A stretch of 45,281 nucleotides of DNA from contig CACFCB010000008.1 of the NCBI GenBank assembly GCA_902564695.1, positions 1 to 45,281 of the forward strand. Direction: 5' to 3'. The notes below the pieces were generated by a model, which searched no databases, was not told where the DNA came from, and was given only the letters and a program-made list of their open reading frames with translations. Shown piece after piece: positions 21,863 through 30,554 of this stretch; within the stretch, counting starts at the first letter, position 1; each line of letters opens with the position of its first letter. This DNA comes from an uncultured Prochlorococcus sp. Its GTDB lineage: Bacteria; Cyanobacteriota; Cyanobacteriia; PCC-6307; Cyanobiaceae. The translations under genes and the position numbers were made by a program.

Positions 21863-22730
21863 ATTGGTAGATGGAATGATCGCTGCGGGTGGTAAGAAAT
21901 CATCTGTAAGCGTAAAAAACTTGCTAATAAGAGGCTTCTATTCTGGAGCAATTTTAGGTTTAGCGACATGTCTTGCAATTACTATAGGTATTCAATCTGG
22001 GATGCCTTGGTTAGGGTCTTTCATATTTCCTTTTGGTTTTGCAAGTATTGTTCTTTTTGGAATGGAACTTGTTACTGGTAATTTTGCTTTACTGCCTATG
22101 GCTGTATGGGCAGGTAAAAGTTCTTGGACTGCAACTGTAAGAAATTGGCTATGGGTTTGGATCGGTAATTTTCTAGGTACAGCATTTGTTGCCGTATTAC
22201 TTTCAATTAGTTTATCTAGTGCTGGAAATGTAGATCCTTTAACTGCAGCTGAAGGTGGAAAAGGATGGGCAGTTGTAGCAGCAAAAATAATAGCTATACA
22301 TAAAGCAAACACAGTTGTGAAATATGAAGCGCTTGGAAGTACTGGTTTTTTCCTTGCATTTTTACGTGGAGTAATTGCAAACTGGCTGGTTTGTTTAGGT
22401 GTAACAATGGCGCTTGTAAGTAAAAGTGTTCCAGGAAAGATACTTGCTTGCTGGCTACCTATAACTGCATTCCAAACAATGGGAATGGAGCACATAGTAG
22501 TTAATATGTTTTTGCATACAACTGGCCCTCTACTTGGTTCGGGTATTCCTTTTACAAAAGTAATTTTTTGGAATTTCTTACCAGTGACCATTGGCAATAT
22601 TGTTGGAGGAATGGTATTTATTGGAATGCTGTTCTATAGCACCCACAAAACTCCTTTCTCTAATGTTTTACCAGACGTAAAAGATGAAAAATTAGAACGA
22701 GAGCTCGAAGCACAACTTGGTGCAAGATAA
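21819..22730 (+). CDS. focA: Formate/nitrite transporter family protein FocA, likely nitrite uptake
   Basis: A 303-aa member of the FNT channel family with six hydrophobic membrane segments. Visible hallmarks are LVTGNFALLPMAVWAG, the inter-helix MGMEHIVVNMF segment, and FLPVTIGNIVGGMVF near the end. FNT proteins carry formate or nitrite. Its position directly downstream of nirA on the same strand argues for nitrite, as proposed for nirA-linked focA in Prochlorococcus. The start is placed at the ATG after the duplicated spacer. No NtcA box is seen in the spacer, so it may depend on the nirA promoter. Confidence 0.93.
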   Translation: MTQSASQMDYVLPNELVDGMIAAGGKKSSVSVKNLLIRGFYSGAILGLATCLAITIGIQSGMPWLGSFIFPFGFASIVLFGMELVTGNFALLPMAVWAGKSSWTATVRNWLWVWIGNFLGTAFVAVLLSISLSSAGNVDPLTAAEGGKGWAVVAAKIIAIHKANTVVKYEALGSTGFFLAFLRGVIANWLVCLGVTMALVSKSVPGKILACWLPITAFQTMGMEHIVVNMFLHTTGPLLGSGIPFTKVIFWNFLPVTIGNIVGGMVFIGMLFYSTHKTPFSNVLPDVKDEKLERELEAQLGAR

Positions 22731-22757
22731 AATTAAAAAAATTAAATTTTAAACTAA

Positions 22758-22798
22758 ATTAAGAAAGCCTAGAAAGTTGTATTCTAGGCTTTCTTAAT
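22758..22798 (+). terminator. Strong inverted repeat downstream of focA, probable terminator
   Basis: A perfect 17-bp stem (22758-22774 against 22782-22798, core AAGAAAGCCTAG) encloses a 7-nt loop, 28 bp after the focA stop. It is by far the best hairpin seen in the window. The stem is followed by AT-rich sequence rather than a long T run. It likely ends the nirA-focA transcript. Confidence 0.8.
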
Positions 22799-22948
22799 AT
22801 GTCTACTATTTAATAGTTATTAATAGGGTTTTAAACCATTTTCAATTAATCTCTAAACAAATCAGATACTTGACTTGATCAATAAACAAATAGTAAGTTA
22901 AAAAATTACTCTAATTAATTATTTTCTAATCCACCCAATTTAAATTCT

Positions 22949-23659
22949 ATGATTATTGAAGAAAGCAATATATGGGATGCCATTAATAACGCAAAAAAAA
23001 CCAAGCCTAGCGCTGAGTGGCTTAAAAATGCATACAATCCAAATATTAACTTTGAACTCAGGCAAGAAATCGCAATTCGCTTAGGACAATTATCAAAAGT
23101 AGGATGGATCAAAATCAAAGATCTAATTCATACATATGGCAACCGAGATGAACTAATCCTAGCTGCAGGACTTACTTATCAAGATGATGCCAAAGAATGG
23201 CTCTTAAAACATCTTTATAGTGATGACACTGTGAATATCAAAGTCGTAGAAGCTTTGGCTTGTTGGGGAGGAACATTACCGATTGAGCTTATCAAAAAAA
23301 TATTAGAAGAAAAAAGTGAAAAAATGCAAATAGCTGGTCTTGAATTACTAAAATTTAAAGCTCATTTACTTTCTGATTTTGATTTACTTGACATAGCAAA
23401 ATCACCTTTAAATGATTTCAGAGAAGAGATAGTGATCAAAACACTGACAATCATTCAAAGACGTGAAAGCTTAGAAATCTGTTTGGCTATAAGCGATGTA
23501 ATAGAAAAAGGCTCGGATAAATCTGCATACTATGGACTAATGGCTCTTGGTTCAATCGGAACTACCATTAGTAAAAATATCCTATTAGATTTAGTTAAAA
23601 ATTTAAAGAATTCTAAGCGCAAAGAACTTGCAAAAAAACAACTGAACTTTGAAATATAA
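22949..23659 (+). CDS. HEAT-repeat-like protein, 236 aa
   Basis: An all-helical protein built of about 30-residue units with repeated patterns such as LRQEIAIRLGQLSKVGW, VNIKVVEALACWGG and SAYYGLMALGSIG. This is typical of HEAT/Armadillo-like repeats that act as protein-binding scaffolds. Cyanobacteria use HEAT-repeat proteins as phycobilin lyases and phycobilisome-degradation factors (NblB), but no specific lyase motif is recognised. It follows the focA terminator and precedes the TrpD2-like gene by 6 bp, so those two are probably co-transcribed. The partner is unknown. Confidence 0.7.
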   Translation: MIIEESNIWDAINNAKKTKPSAEWLKNAYNPNINFELRQEIAIRLGQLSKVGWIKIKDLIHTYGNRDELILAAGLTYQDDAKEWLLKHLYSDDTVNIKVVEALACWGGTLPIELIKKILEEKSEKMQIAGLELLKFKAHLLSDFDLLDIAKSPLNDFREEIVIKTLTIIQRRESLEICLAISDVIEKGSDKSAYYGLMALGSIGTTISKNILLDLVKNLKNSKRKELAKKQLNFEI

Positions 23660-23665
23660 ACTCTA

Positions 23666-24721
23666 ATGACAAAAAAATATGAAGAATTTAAAACCTATTT
23701 AAAAAAAATAGGTAGTGGGGAATTTACAGGAAAAAGTCTCACTCGTGAAGAAACTAAATCAGCTCTTAAGATGATGCTGAAAGAAGATGCAAGTGCAGCC
23801 CAAATTGGTGGCTTCTTGATTGCACATAGAATTAGACGTCCTATCCCTGAAGAATTAGCTGGGATGATAGATGCATATATAGAACTAGGACCAAAGATTC
23901 AATCACCCAGTAATAAACGTGAACCTATATTTTTTGGGATGCCTTTTGATGGTCGAAAAAAAACAGCACCAATTTACCCTCTAACAACTTTACTATTACT
24001 AACTCAGAAACAGCCTGTTATTTTGCATGGTGGTTCTCGTATGCCAGTAAAATATGGAGTTACCCATAACGAACTCTTTAAAGCCCTAGGAATAAATTTA
24101 ACCGGTCTATCCATAGAACAACTGCAAAGTTTTTTCAACCATAACGACCTAGCTTTAATACATCAACCAGATCATTTTCCACTAGCTGAAAATTTAATTC
24201 CTTACAGAGATCAAATAGGTAAGCGACCACCTCTAGCAAGTATGGAATTAATCTGGACATGTCATCAAGGAAGTCATCTACATATAAGTGGCTATGTTCA
24301 TTCTCCTACTGAAGAAAGACACTGGAAAACACTTGAGATGATGGGAGAACAAAATATAATTACTATCAAAGGACTTGAAGGTGGGACAGATCTTTCAATA
24401 AGTCGTTCTTCAACAATTGGACAGTACAAAAATCAACAAGGAACTAGAAAAGTTTTTCATGCCAAAGACTATGGATGTTCAGGACAAGATGTTGAATGGA
24501 GCGATATCAAAGAATGGAAGAGCTTTGCCTTACAAGCTCTTAACGGCGAGGGCCCTTTAACTAGAGCGCTAGAGTGGAATGCAGGCATTTATTTTTTTTA
24601 TGCAGGCTTAAGCTCTGATATTCAAGAAGGAATTGATCAAGCAAAAACAATAATGAAATCAGGAATTGCGTTGAATCACCTAGAAAAATTAATTACTTGG
24701 AAAGAAAACAATATTAATTAA
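23666..24721 (+). CDS. TrpD2/YbiB-like glycosyltransferase family 3 protein
   Basis: A 351-aa protein related to anthranilate phosphoribosyltransferase. The N-terminal helical domain (GEFTGKSLTREETKSALKMMLKEDASAAQIGGFLIAHRIR) is typical of the family. The phosphoribosyl-site loops are altered: HGGSRMPVKYGVTHNELFKALGI replaces the standard TrpD GNRSVSSKSGSADVLEALG pattern. This matches TrpD2/YbiB, a branch that lacks TrpD activity and in E. coli binds nucleic acid. A catalytic role in tryptophan synthesis is therefore unlikely. It lies 6 bp after the HEAT-repeat gene. Confidence 0.8.
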   Translation: MTKKYEEFKTYLKKIGSGEFTGKSLTREETKSALKMMLKEDASAAQIGGFLIAHRIRRPIPEELAGMIDAYIELGPKIQSPSNKREPIFFGMPFDGRKKTAPIYPLTTLLLLTQKQPVILHGGSRMPVKYGVTHNELFKALGINLTGLSIEQLQSFFNHNDLALIHQPDHFPLAENLIPYRDQIGKRPPLASMELIWTCHQGSHLHISGYVHSPTEERHWKTLEMMGEQNIITIKGLEGGTDLSISRSSTIGQYKNQQGTRKVFHAKDYGCSGQDVEWSDIKEWKSFALQALNGEGPLTRALEWNAGIYFFYAGLSSDIQEGIDQAKTIMKSGIALNHLEKLITWKENNIN

Positions 24722-24741
24722 GAAAAAATTAGAAAAAATAT

Positions 24742-25236
24742 TTAATACAAAGTTTTTTCCATTAAATAGCGAGAAAAATCTACACCACCTATTTGAATTT
24801 CTTGCGGTGCAATGATTGTCCATCCATGGCGTAAAAAAAGTTTATAACTAAATAAACTTGCCTCAGTTTGTAAATTAATAGGTCTATCTTTTAAGGAATC
24901 TTGCTCAATTTGATGTAATAGAGCAGTGGCATGGCCTTGTCGTGATGAACGTCCTCTGCAATAAAGTAATGCCAATCGATCATGTGGATATTTTAATCCA
25001 AATGCTTCAATCTTGTTATTAACACAACTTACCCACCCACGACCATACTTTAGAGGTTTATCTAAAACACCAGGCAGATAAGCTAAAGCTGACCAAGCAT
25101 CAATCTGTTTCTGACTATACAAGGATTTATCACAAGTTCGAATAGCATCCTCATAGACTTCTCTTAGAGCTATTTCATCAGAAATCTCACAAGGTCTTAA
25201 ATATCGATTTAGGCTTGTCTGATAAAAAGATTCCAA
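24742..25236 (-). CDS. GNAT-family N-acetyltransferase
   Basis: A 164-aa protein with the GNAT acetyl-CoA site in LALLYCRGRSSRQGHATALLHQIE (about residues 88-111; RSSRQGHA matches the Q/RxxGxG/A pyrophosphate loop). It is followed by the typical strand and FLRHGWTII ending. The substrate is unknown. The gene is convergent with the TrpD2-like gene (20-bp gap) and divergent from the MFS gene. Confidence 0.8.
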   Translation of the reverse strand: MESFYQTSLNRYLRPCEISDEIALREVYEDAIRTCDKSLYSQKQIDAWSALAYLPGVLDKPLKYGRGWVSCVNNKIEAFGLKYPHDRLALLYCRGRSSRQGHATALLHQIEQDSLKDRPINLQTEASLFSYKLFLRHGWTIIAPQEIQIGGVDFSRYLMEKTLY

Positions 25237-25282
25237 GTTCTATGAAAATATGAGAGGGTGAATAAATTATGAGTGATTTGCT

Positions 25283-26518
25283 GTGAGAAGGCTAAAAATT
25301 CCTACCCTTTTAGGAGCTTTCATAACACTTCTAGATGATCGATTAGGCGAAACTATAGTCTTACCTTTATTACCTTTTTTATTAGAGCAATTCACAACAA
25401 GCGCTACTACTCTTGGTTTTTTAACAGGCACCTATGCAATATCTCAATTCGCTGCATCTCCATTAATTGGAGCGATGAGTGATCGTTTTGGCCGAAAGCC
25501 TATTATGATTACATGCGTATCTGGCTCAGTCATTGGAATATGTTTATTTGCAATAACTGTTACTCTAAACTGGGATAATTATTTACCTTTATGGGCCTCA
25601 ACTTTACCCTTAAGTTTACTATTTTTAGCAAGAACAATAGATGGAATAAGTGGAGGCACAGCTGCAACTGCAACTACAATACTGGCAGATATATCTACTC
25701 CTGAAAATCGAGCAAAAACTTTTGGATTAATAGGAGTAGCATTTGGTTTAGGTTTTATTCTTGGACCAGGATTAGGAACAGCACTTGCTAAGTTTAGTGT
25801 TACTTTACCGGTATGGGTAGCAAGCGGATTTGCAATATTCAATCTTATTTTTGTGATTTGGTTTTTACCTGAAACTTTACCGAAAAGTAAAAGAAATTTA
25901 TTACCAAGAAAAAGAGATCTTAATCCAATTAGTCAACTATTAATTATATTTAAAAATCCATTATCCAGGCGATTATGTTTATCATTTTTTGTTTTCTTTA
26001 TGGCATTTAATGGCTTTACTGCTGTTTTAGTACTGTATTTAAAAGAAAAATTTGAATGGAGTCCAGAATTATGCAGTGCAGCTTTTATAGTCGTTGGAGT
26101 TATCGCAATGATTGTACAAGGTGCCTTAATAGGTCCTTTAGTGAAAAGATTTGGAGAATCGAGATTAACTTTTATTGGTATTGGTTTTGTAATGACTGGG
26201 TGTATTCTTTTGACACTGGCCAAAATAGACACCTCCATTCCTCTTGTATTTTCGGGCGTAGCAATACTTGCAATGGGAACAGGAGTGATCACACCTAGCT
26301 TAAGAGCAATAATTTCTCGACGATTAAACTCTATTGGGCAAGGTGCAGTATTAGGAAATCTACAAGGCTTACAAAGTCTGGGAACCTTTCTTGGCGCTAT
26401 AGCTGCTGGGCGTTCATATGATCTTTTTGGTCCAAGAAGTCCATTTTTGGGGACAATATTGCTCTTGCTATTCGTTATGTTTTTAATTTCTGGCAAAAAT
26501 AAAAAAATTAACGTCTAG
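25283..26518 (+). CDS. Major facilitator superfamily transporter
   Basis: A 411-aa protein with about 12 hydrophobic segments and a central loop rich in basic residues (about residues 195-215). The MFS signature after helix 2 is GAMSDRFGRKPIM (about residues 65-77), and a second is seen as LVKRFGESRL. It resembles drug/H+ antiporters of the TetA/Bcr group, but the substrate cannot be inferred. It uses a GTG start. It lies between GNAT and ppk with no sign of a pathway link. Confidence 0.85.
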   Translation: MRRLKIPTLLGAFITLLDDRLGETIVLPLLPFLLEQFTTSATTLGFLTGTYAISQFAASPLIGAMSDRFGRKPIMITCVSGSVIGICLFAITVTLNWDNYLPLWASTLPLSLLFLARTIDGISGGTAATATTILADISTPENRAKTFGLIGVAFGLGFILGPGLGTALAKFSVTLPVWVASGFAIFNLIFVIWFLPETLPKSKRNLLPRKRDLNPISQLLIIFKNPLSRRLCLSFFVFFMAFNGFTAVLVLYLKEKFEWSPELCSAAFIVVGVIAMIVQGALIGPLVKRFGESRLTFIGIGFVMTGCILLTLAKIDTSIPLVFSGVAILAMGTGVITPSLRAIISRRLNSIGQGAVLGNLQGLQSLGTFLGAIAAGRSYDLFGPRSPFLGTILLLLFVMFLISGKNKKINV

Positions 26519-26574
26519 ACTTATAGAGGAGTAAGATATTAAAGTTAAAGTGAATTAATAAATAATTAATAGAT

Positions 26575-28704
26575 ATGAGTACTCCAAACATCGACAATGA
26601 AACTTATATTAATCGTGAACTTAGTTGGATAGATTTTAATAAGCGTGTACTAGAACTTGCTATCGAAGAAGAGACACCATTACTTGAGAAAATTAAATTT
26701 ACCTCAATTTTTAGTAATAATTTAGACGAGTTCTTTATGGTTAGAGTTGCTTCATTAAAGTCACAAGTTGATGGTGGTATCTTAAAAAAAAGCCAAGATG
26801 GAAAATCAGCCGAAGAACAACTTATTGCAATAAGAAATTATTTAGATCCTATTTTAAAAAAACAACAATATAAAACAAAAGAATATATAACAGAAGAATT
26901 TAAAAAAAATAATTTATTTATACTTGAATATAAAGAATTAAACAAAAAGCAAAAGCTTTGGATTGATAATTACTTTATCAATGCAATTTTCCCGATATTA
27001 ACTCCATTAGCGGTTGATCCAGCTCACCCATTTCCTTTCATAAGCAATCTTAGTTTAAATTTAGCTGCTATTATCGTTGATAAAGAATCAGAAAAAGAAC
27101 AGTTTGCACGTATAAAGATTCCAGGCGAGAGTATTTCTAGATTTATAAGTATTCCACTCGAACTAGATAATAATGAGTCAATAATCTATACAGGGATTCC
27201 TATTGAACAAATTATTGCAAATAATCTATCAATGCTTTTTCCAGGAATGGAAGTTAAAGAATATTCTTTCTTTCGTGTAACAAGAGATGCTGATCTTGAA
27301 CTTAGAGATATTGAAGCTGATGATTTGATGAGCGCCCTAGAAGAAGGCCTACGCAAACGCAGAAAGGGAGGTGAAGTAGTAAGACTCGAAGTTTCCTCAA
27401 ATACACCAGAAAGTATTCTTGATCTTTTACAAGAAGGAATGCATGTTGAAAAAGAAAATTTATATCAAATTGAAGGATTATTAGCGTTAGATGAACTAAT
27501 AGAGTTAACAAGTATCAATTTTCCAGAGCTAAAATTTAAAGAGCATCAAGGAACTACACATAATTTACTTAAAAATAGTCAATTACGAGATAATGAAGAT
27601 TTAGTAATAAGAAATAAAAATAGTTTTAAAAGCATATTTTCTATTATTCGACGTAATGATTTATTAGTTCATCACCCATACAATCTTTTCTCAACATCAG
27701 TCGAGGAGTTTATAAATCAAGCTGCCGAAGATACTCAAGTAATGGGAATCAAAATGACTTTATATAGAATTTCAAAAGACTCTTTGATTATTGATGCACT
27801 AATTAGAGCCGCTGAAAAAGGGAAGCAAGTAATGGCTCTAGTTGAACTCAAAGCCAGATTTGATGAAGATAATAATATACAATGGGCAAAGCAACTTGAA
27901 CAATCAGGAGTTCATGTTGTCTATGGAGTCATTGGACTTAAAACCCATACAAAAATCGCCTTAGTTATAAGAAAAGAAAAAAACAGATTAAGAACATACT
28001 TTCATATTGGGACTGGAAATTACAATTTAAAAACTTCTAAAACATATACAGATATTGGCTTATTATCATGTCAACCTGAACTGGGACAAGATCTTATTGA
28101 ACTATTTAATTATCTAACAGGTTTTGCTAAACAACAATCCTATAGAAAATTATTAGTTGCTCCAGTAACTCTTAGGAATGGAATAGAAAAATTAATCAAA
28201 AGAGAAATCAAATATGCAAAAAATGGTTTGCCTGCAAAAATAATAGCTAAAATGAATTCACTTGTTGATCCAGAAATTATAAAATTACTCTATGAAGCAT
28301 CACAAGAAGGAGTCAAAATTGAACTCATAATAAGAGGTATGTGTTGCCTATATCCCCAAAAAAAAGGGTTAAGCGAAAATATAAAAGTAACAAGCATTAT
28401 TGGTCGATTTTTAGAGCATTCAAGAATTTTTTGGTTTAATAACGATGGGAATTCTGAAGTTTTTATTGGAAGTGCAGACTGGATGAGGCGCAATTTAGAC
28501 AGAAGAGTGGAAGCAGTAACACCAGTTGAAGATATAAAAATCAAAAAAGAAATCAAACACTTATTAGATTTTTACTTAGAAGAAAATAAAGATGCATGGA
28601 CCATGCAAAATGACGGAAGCTACACTAAAAATAAAGCTATGAATGACAAAAAAATATATATTCAAGAAAAAATTATCAAACTTTATAGAAAAGAAGCAAA
28701 TTGA
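26575..28704 (+). CDS. ppk: Polyphosphate kinase 1
   Basis: Polymerises the gamma phosphate of ATP into polyphosphate, a phosphorus and energy store. The 709-aa protein opens with YINRELSWIDFNKRVLE, typical of PPK1. The autophosphorylated histidine is His458 in LKTHTKIAL and the second conserved one is His615 in EHSRIFWF; both are offset by 23 from the E. coli His435 and His592. The PLD-like C-terminal domains include SADWMRRNLDRRVE. ppk marks the downstream boundary of the nitrogen-gene interval in Prochlorococcus. Confidence 0.97.
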   Translation: MSTPNIDNETYINRELSWIDFNKRVLELAIEEETPLLEKIKFTSIFSNNLDEFFMVRVASLKSQVDGGILKKSQDGKSAEEQLIAIRNYLDPILKKQQYKTKEYITEEFKKNNLFILEYKELNKKQKLWIDNYFINAIFPILTPLAVDPAHPFPFISNLSLNLAAIIVDKESEKEQFARIKIPGESISRFISIPLELDNNESIIYTGIPIEQIIANNLSMLFPGMEVKEYSFFRVTRDADLELRDIEADDLMSALEEGLRKRRKGGEVVRLEVSSNTPESILDLLQEGMHVEKENLYQIEGLLALDELIELTSINFPELKFKEHQGTTHNLLKNSQLRDNEDLVIRNKNSFKSIFSIIRRNDLLVHHPYNLFSTSVEEFINQAAEDTQVMGIKMTLYRISKDSLIIDALIRAAEKGKQVMALVELKARFDEDNNIQWAKQLEQSGVHVVYGVIGLKTHTKIALVIRKEKNRLRTYFHIGTGNYNLKTSKTYTDIGLLSCQPELGQDLIELFNYLTGFAKQQSYRKLLVAPVTLRNGIEKLIKREIKYAKNGLPAKIIAKMNSLVDPEIIKLLYEASQEGVKIELIIRGMCCLYPQKKGLSENIKVTSIIGRFLEHSRIFWFNNDGNSEVFIGSADWMRRNLDRRVEAVTPVEDIKIKKEIKHLLDFYLEENKDAWTMQNDGSYTKNKAMNDKKIYIQEKIIKLYRKEAN

Positions 28705-28857
28705 TTGTGTAAAAATTTTATAAAAACATTTTAACTATTTTTTTGATGCGCTTTATACCTAATTAGCACAAAAAACATAAATTTTTCGTTTCAATTAGTC
28801 AACTTCTCCTTATAAGTGCTAACTTCTTAATAAATCTAACTTCAAGAGGCCAGGGTG

Positions 28858-29880
28858 ATGGGGATCCCGCTGGAATCTGCCAAAGATCTTTCTGACGTTT
28901 CATCAGAGAAGTCAAATTCGGCAAATACAACTGAAAAAGTAGCTACATCAACTGTAAGTAGTCAAAAAACTCGAGGACCAAAAAAGCAAAATAACCGTCT
29001 AGCTACTGATGCAATAGGTTTCTATCTCACAAGTATTGGAAGAGTCCCACTTTTAACTCCTGCAGAAGAAATTGAACTTGCACATCACGTTCAACAAATG
29101 AAAGATTTGTTGAACCTTCCTCTAGAAGAACGCACAACTCGTCAGAAACACAAAATAAAAATGGGTAAACGCGCCAGAGATCGTATGATGGCAGCGAATC
29201 TAAGACTTGTTGTAAGCGTTGCAAAAAAATACCAAAATCAAGGTTTAGAATTACTTGATTTAGTACAAGAAGGTGCAATTGGTCTTGAAAGAGCTGTTGA
29301 TAAATTTGATCCCGCAATGGGTTATAAATTCTCTACCTATGCATACTGGTGGATTCGACAAGGTATGACTCGTGCAATTGATAATAGTGCCAGAACTATT
29401 CGACTACCAATACATATCAGCGAAAAACTCTCAAAAATGCGCCGTATATCACGCGAATTATCACACCGATTTGGAAGGCAGCCAAATCGACTAGAGCTAG
29501 CCAATGCAATGGGAATTGAGCCTCAAGATCTAGAGGATCTTGTATCGCAAAGTGCTCCGTGTGCATCTCTTGATGCTCATGCACGAGGAGAAGAAGATCG
29601 TAGTACTCTAGGCGAATTAATTCCAGATCCAAATTATGATGAGCCGATGGAAGGCATGGATAGGAGTATTCAAAAAGAACACCTCGGTGGGTGGTTATCT
29701 CAATTAAATGAAAGAGAGCAAAAAATCATGAGACTTAGATTTGGTCTTGATGGAGAAGAACCACTTACTCTTGCTGAAATTGGAAGACAAATAAATGTAT
29801 CTAGAGAACGTGTAAGACAACTAGAGGCAAAAGCAATTTTAAAATTAAGGGTAATGACTACTCATCAAAACGCTGCTTAA
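28858..29880 (+). CDS. RNA polymerase sigma factor, RpoD-like group 2
   Basis: A sigma-70 family protein of 340 aa. Region 1.2 is DAIGFYLTSIGRVPLLTPAEEIELA. Region 2 has NLRLVVSVAKKYQNQGLELLDLVQEG and KFSTYAYWWIRQGMTRAID. Region 4 ends with the helix-turn-helix LTLAEIGRQINVSRERVRQLEAKA. It lacks the long acidic N-terminus and 1.1 region of a principal SigA and is short, so it is a group 2 (non-essential, stress or diel) sigma. The ATG at 28858 is preferred over a GTG one codon upstream. Its regulon cannot be told. Confidence 0.92.
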   Translation: MGIPLESAKDLSDVSSEKSNSANTTEKVATSTVSSQKTRGPKKQNNRLATDAIGFYLTSIGRVPLLTPAEEIELAHHVQQMKDLLNLPLEERTTRQKHKIKMGKRARDRMMAANLRLVVSVAKKYQNQGLELLDLVQEGAIGLERAVDKFDPAMGYKFSTYAYWWIRQGMTRAIDNSARTIRLPIHISEKLSKMRRISRELSHRFGRQPNRLELANAMGIEPQDLEDLVSQSAPCASLDAHARGEEDRSTLGELIPDPNYDEPMEGMDRSIQKEHLGGWLSQLNEREQKIMRLRFGLDGEEPLTLAEIGRQINVSRERVRQLEAKAILKLRVMTTHQNAA

Positions 29881-29883
29881 ACA

Positions 29884-30537
29884 TTGCCTGACCAAATAGC
29901 TATTATTTTTATTGGTTTTTGGATAATAGCAATTTTAATAATTGCATTTTTATGTAAAAAATATTTTCCCAAAAAAGAAGAGTTAAGTCGCAAAATCATT
30001 CATATTGGAACAGGTCCAGTTATTTTATTAGCTGAATTATTGAATATTCCAAAAAATATAGCTTTCTTTTCTGCATTTTTTATAACCATAGCTTTAGGTA
30101 TTAATTATCAATTCCGGTTATTACCCGCCATTGAGGATATAGAGAGAAAAAGTTTTGGAACAATTGCCTATGGTATGAGTATTACGCTTTTACTCTTAAT
30201 TTTCTGGCCAAACTACTCATCATCTATTTCAATAGGTGTCCTAGCGATGGCATTTGGTGATGGATTAGCAGGGTTAATTGGAAGATCAATTACTTCTCCA
30301 AAATGGTTAGTACTTGGTCAAACAAAATCAATCGCTGGAACAGTCACTATGTTATCTGTAGTAGCTATTACTACTTCAATAATCTCTTCAATAAATAATC
30401 TTGAAATAGAGTCTCTAGAAATAATAGTCATATCACTAATAGCAACTTTTTTAGAACAAATCAGTCCATGGGGTATTGACAATATAACTGTTCCAATTGG
30501 AGTCACCTGTCTAGGAATATGGCTGATAGGTACATAA
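29884..30537 (+). CDS. Phytol kinase-like / dolichol kinase family membrane protein
   Basis: A 217-aa polytopic protein with about six membrane helices and a TTG start 3 bp after the sigma factor stop. Family motifs are ELSRKIIHIGTGPV (residues about 34-47), AFGDGLAGLIGRS and GQTKSIAGTVTM, matching the phytol/farnesol/dolichol kinase (VTE5-like) and CDP-diglyceride synthase superfamily. In oxygenic phototrophs VTE5-type enzymes rescue phytol from chlorophyll breakdown for tocopherol or chlorophyll. That role is an inference. It is probably co-transcribed with the sigma gene. Confidence 0.8.
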   Translation: MPDQIAIIFIGFWIIAILIIAFLCKKYFPKKEELSRKIIHIGTGPVILLAELLNIPKNIAFFSAFFITIALGINYQFRLLPAIEDIERKSFGTIAYGMSITLLLLIFWPNYSSSISIGVLAMAFGDGLAGLIGRSITSPKWLVLGQTKSIAGTVTMLSVVAITTSIISSINNLEIESLEIIVISLIATFLEQISPWGIDNITVPIGVTCLGIWLIGT

Positions 30538-30554
30538 AAATTACCTAATTTAAT

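Noticed and set aside
22893-22909. Second NtcA-like site (GTA...TAC) before the HEAT gene
   Set aside because: The spacer is 11 bases, not 8, in an AT-rich tract.
22915-23118. Minus-strand 67-codon ORF
   Set aside because: It is antisense to the HEAT-repeat gene start and its codons look like a shadow frame.
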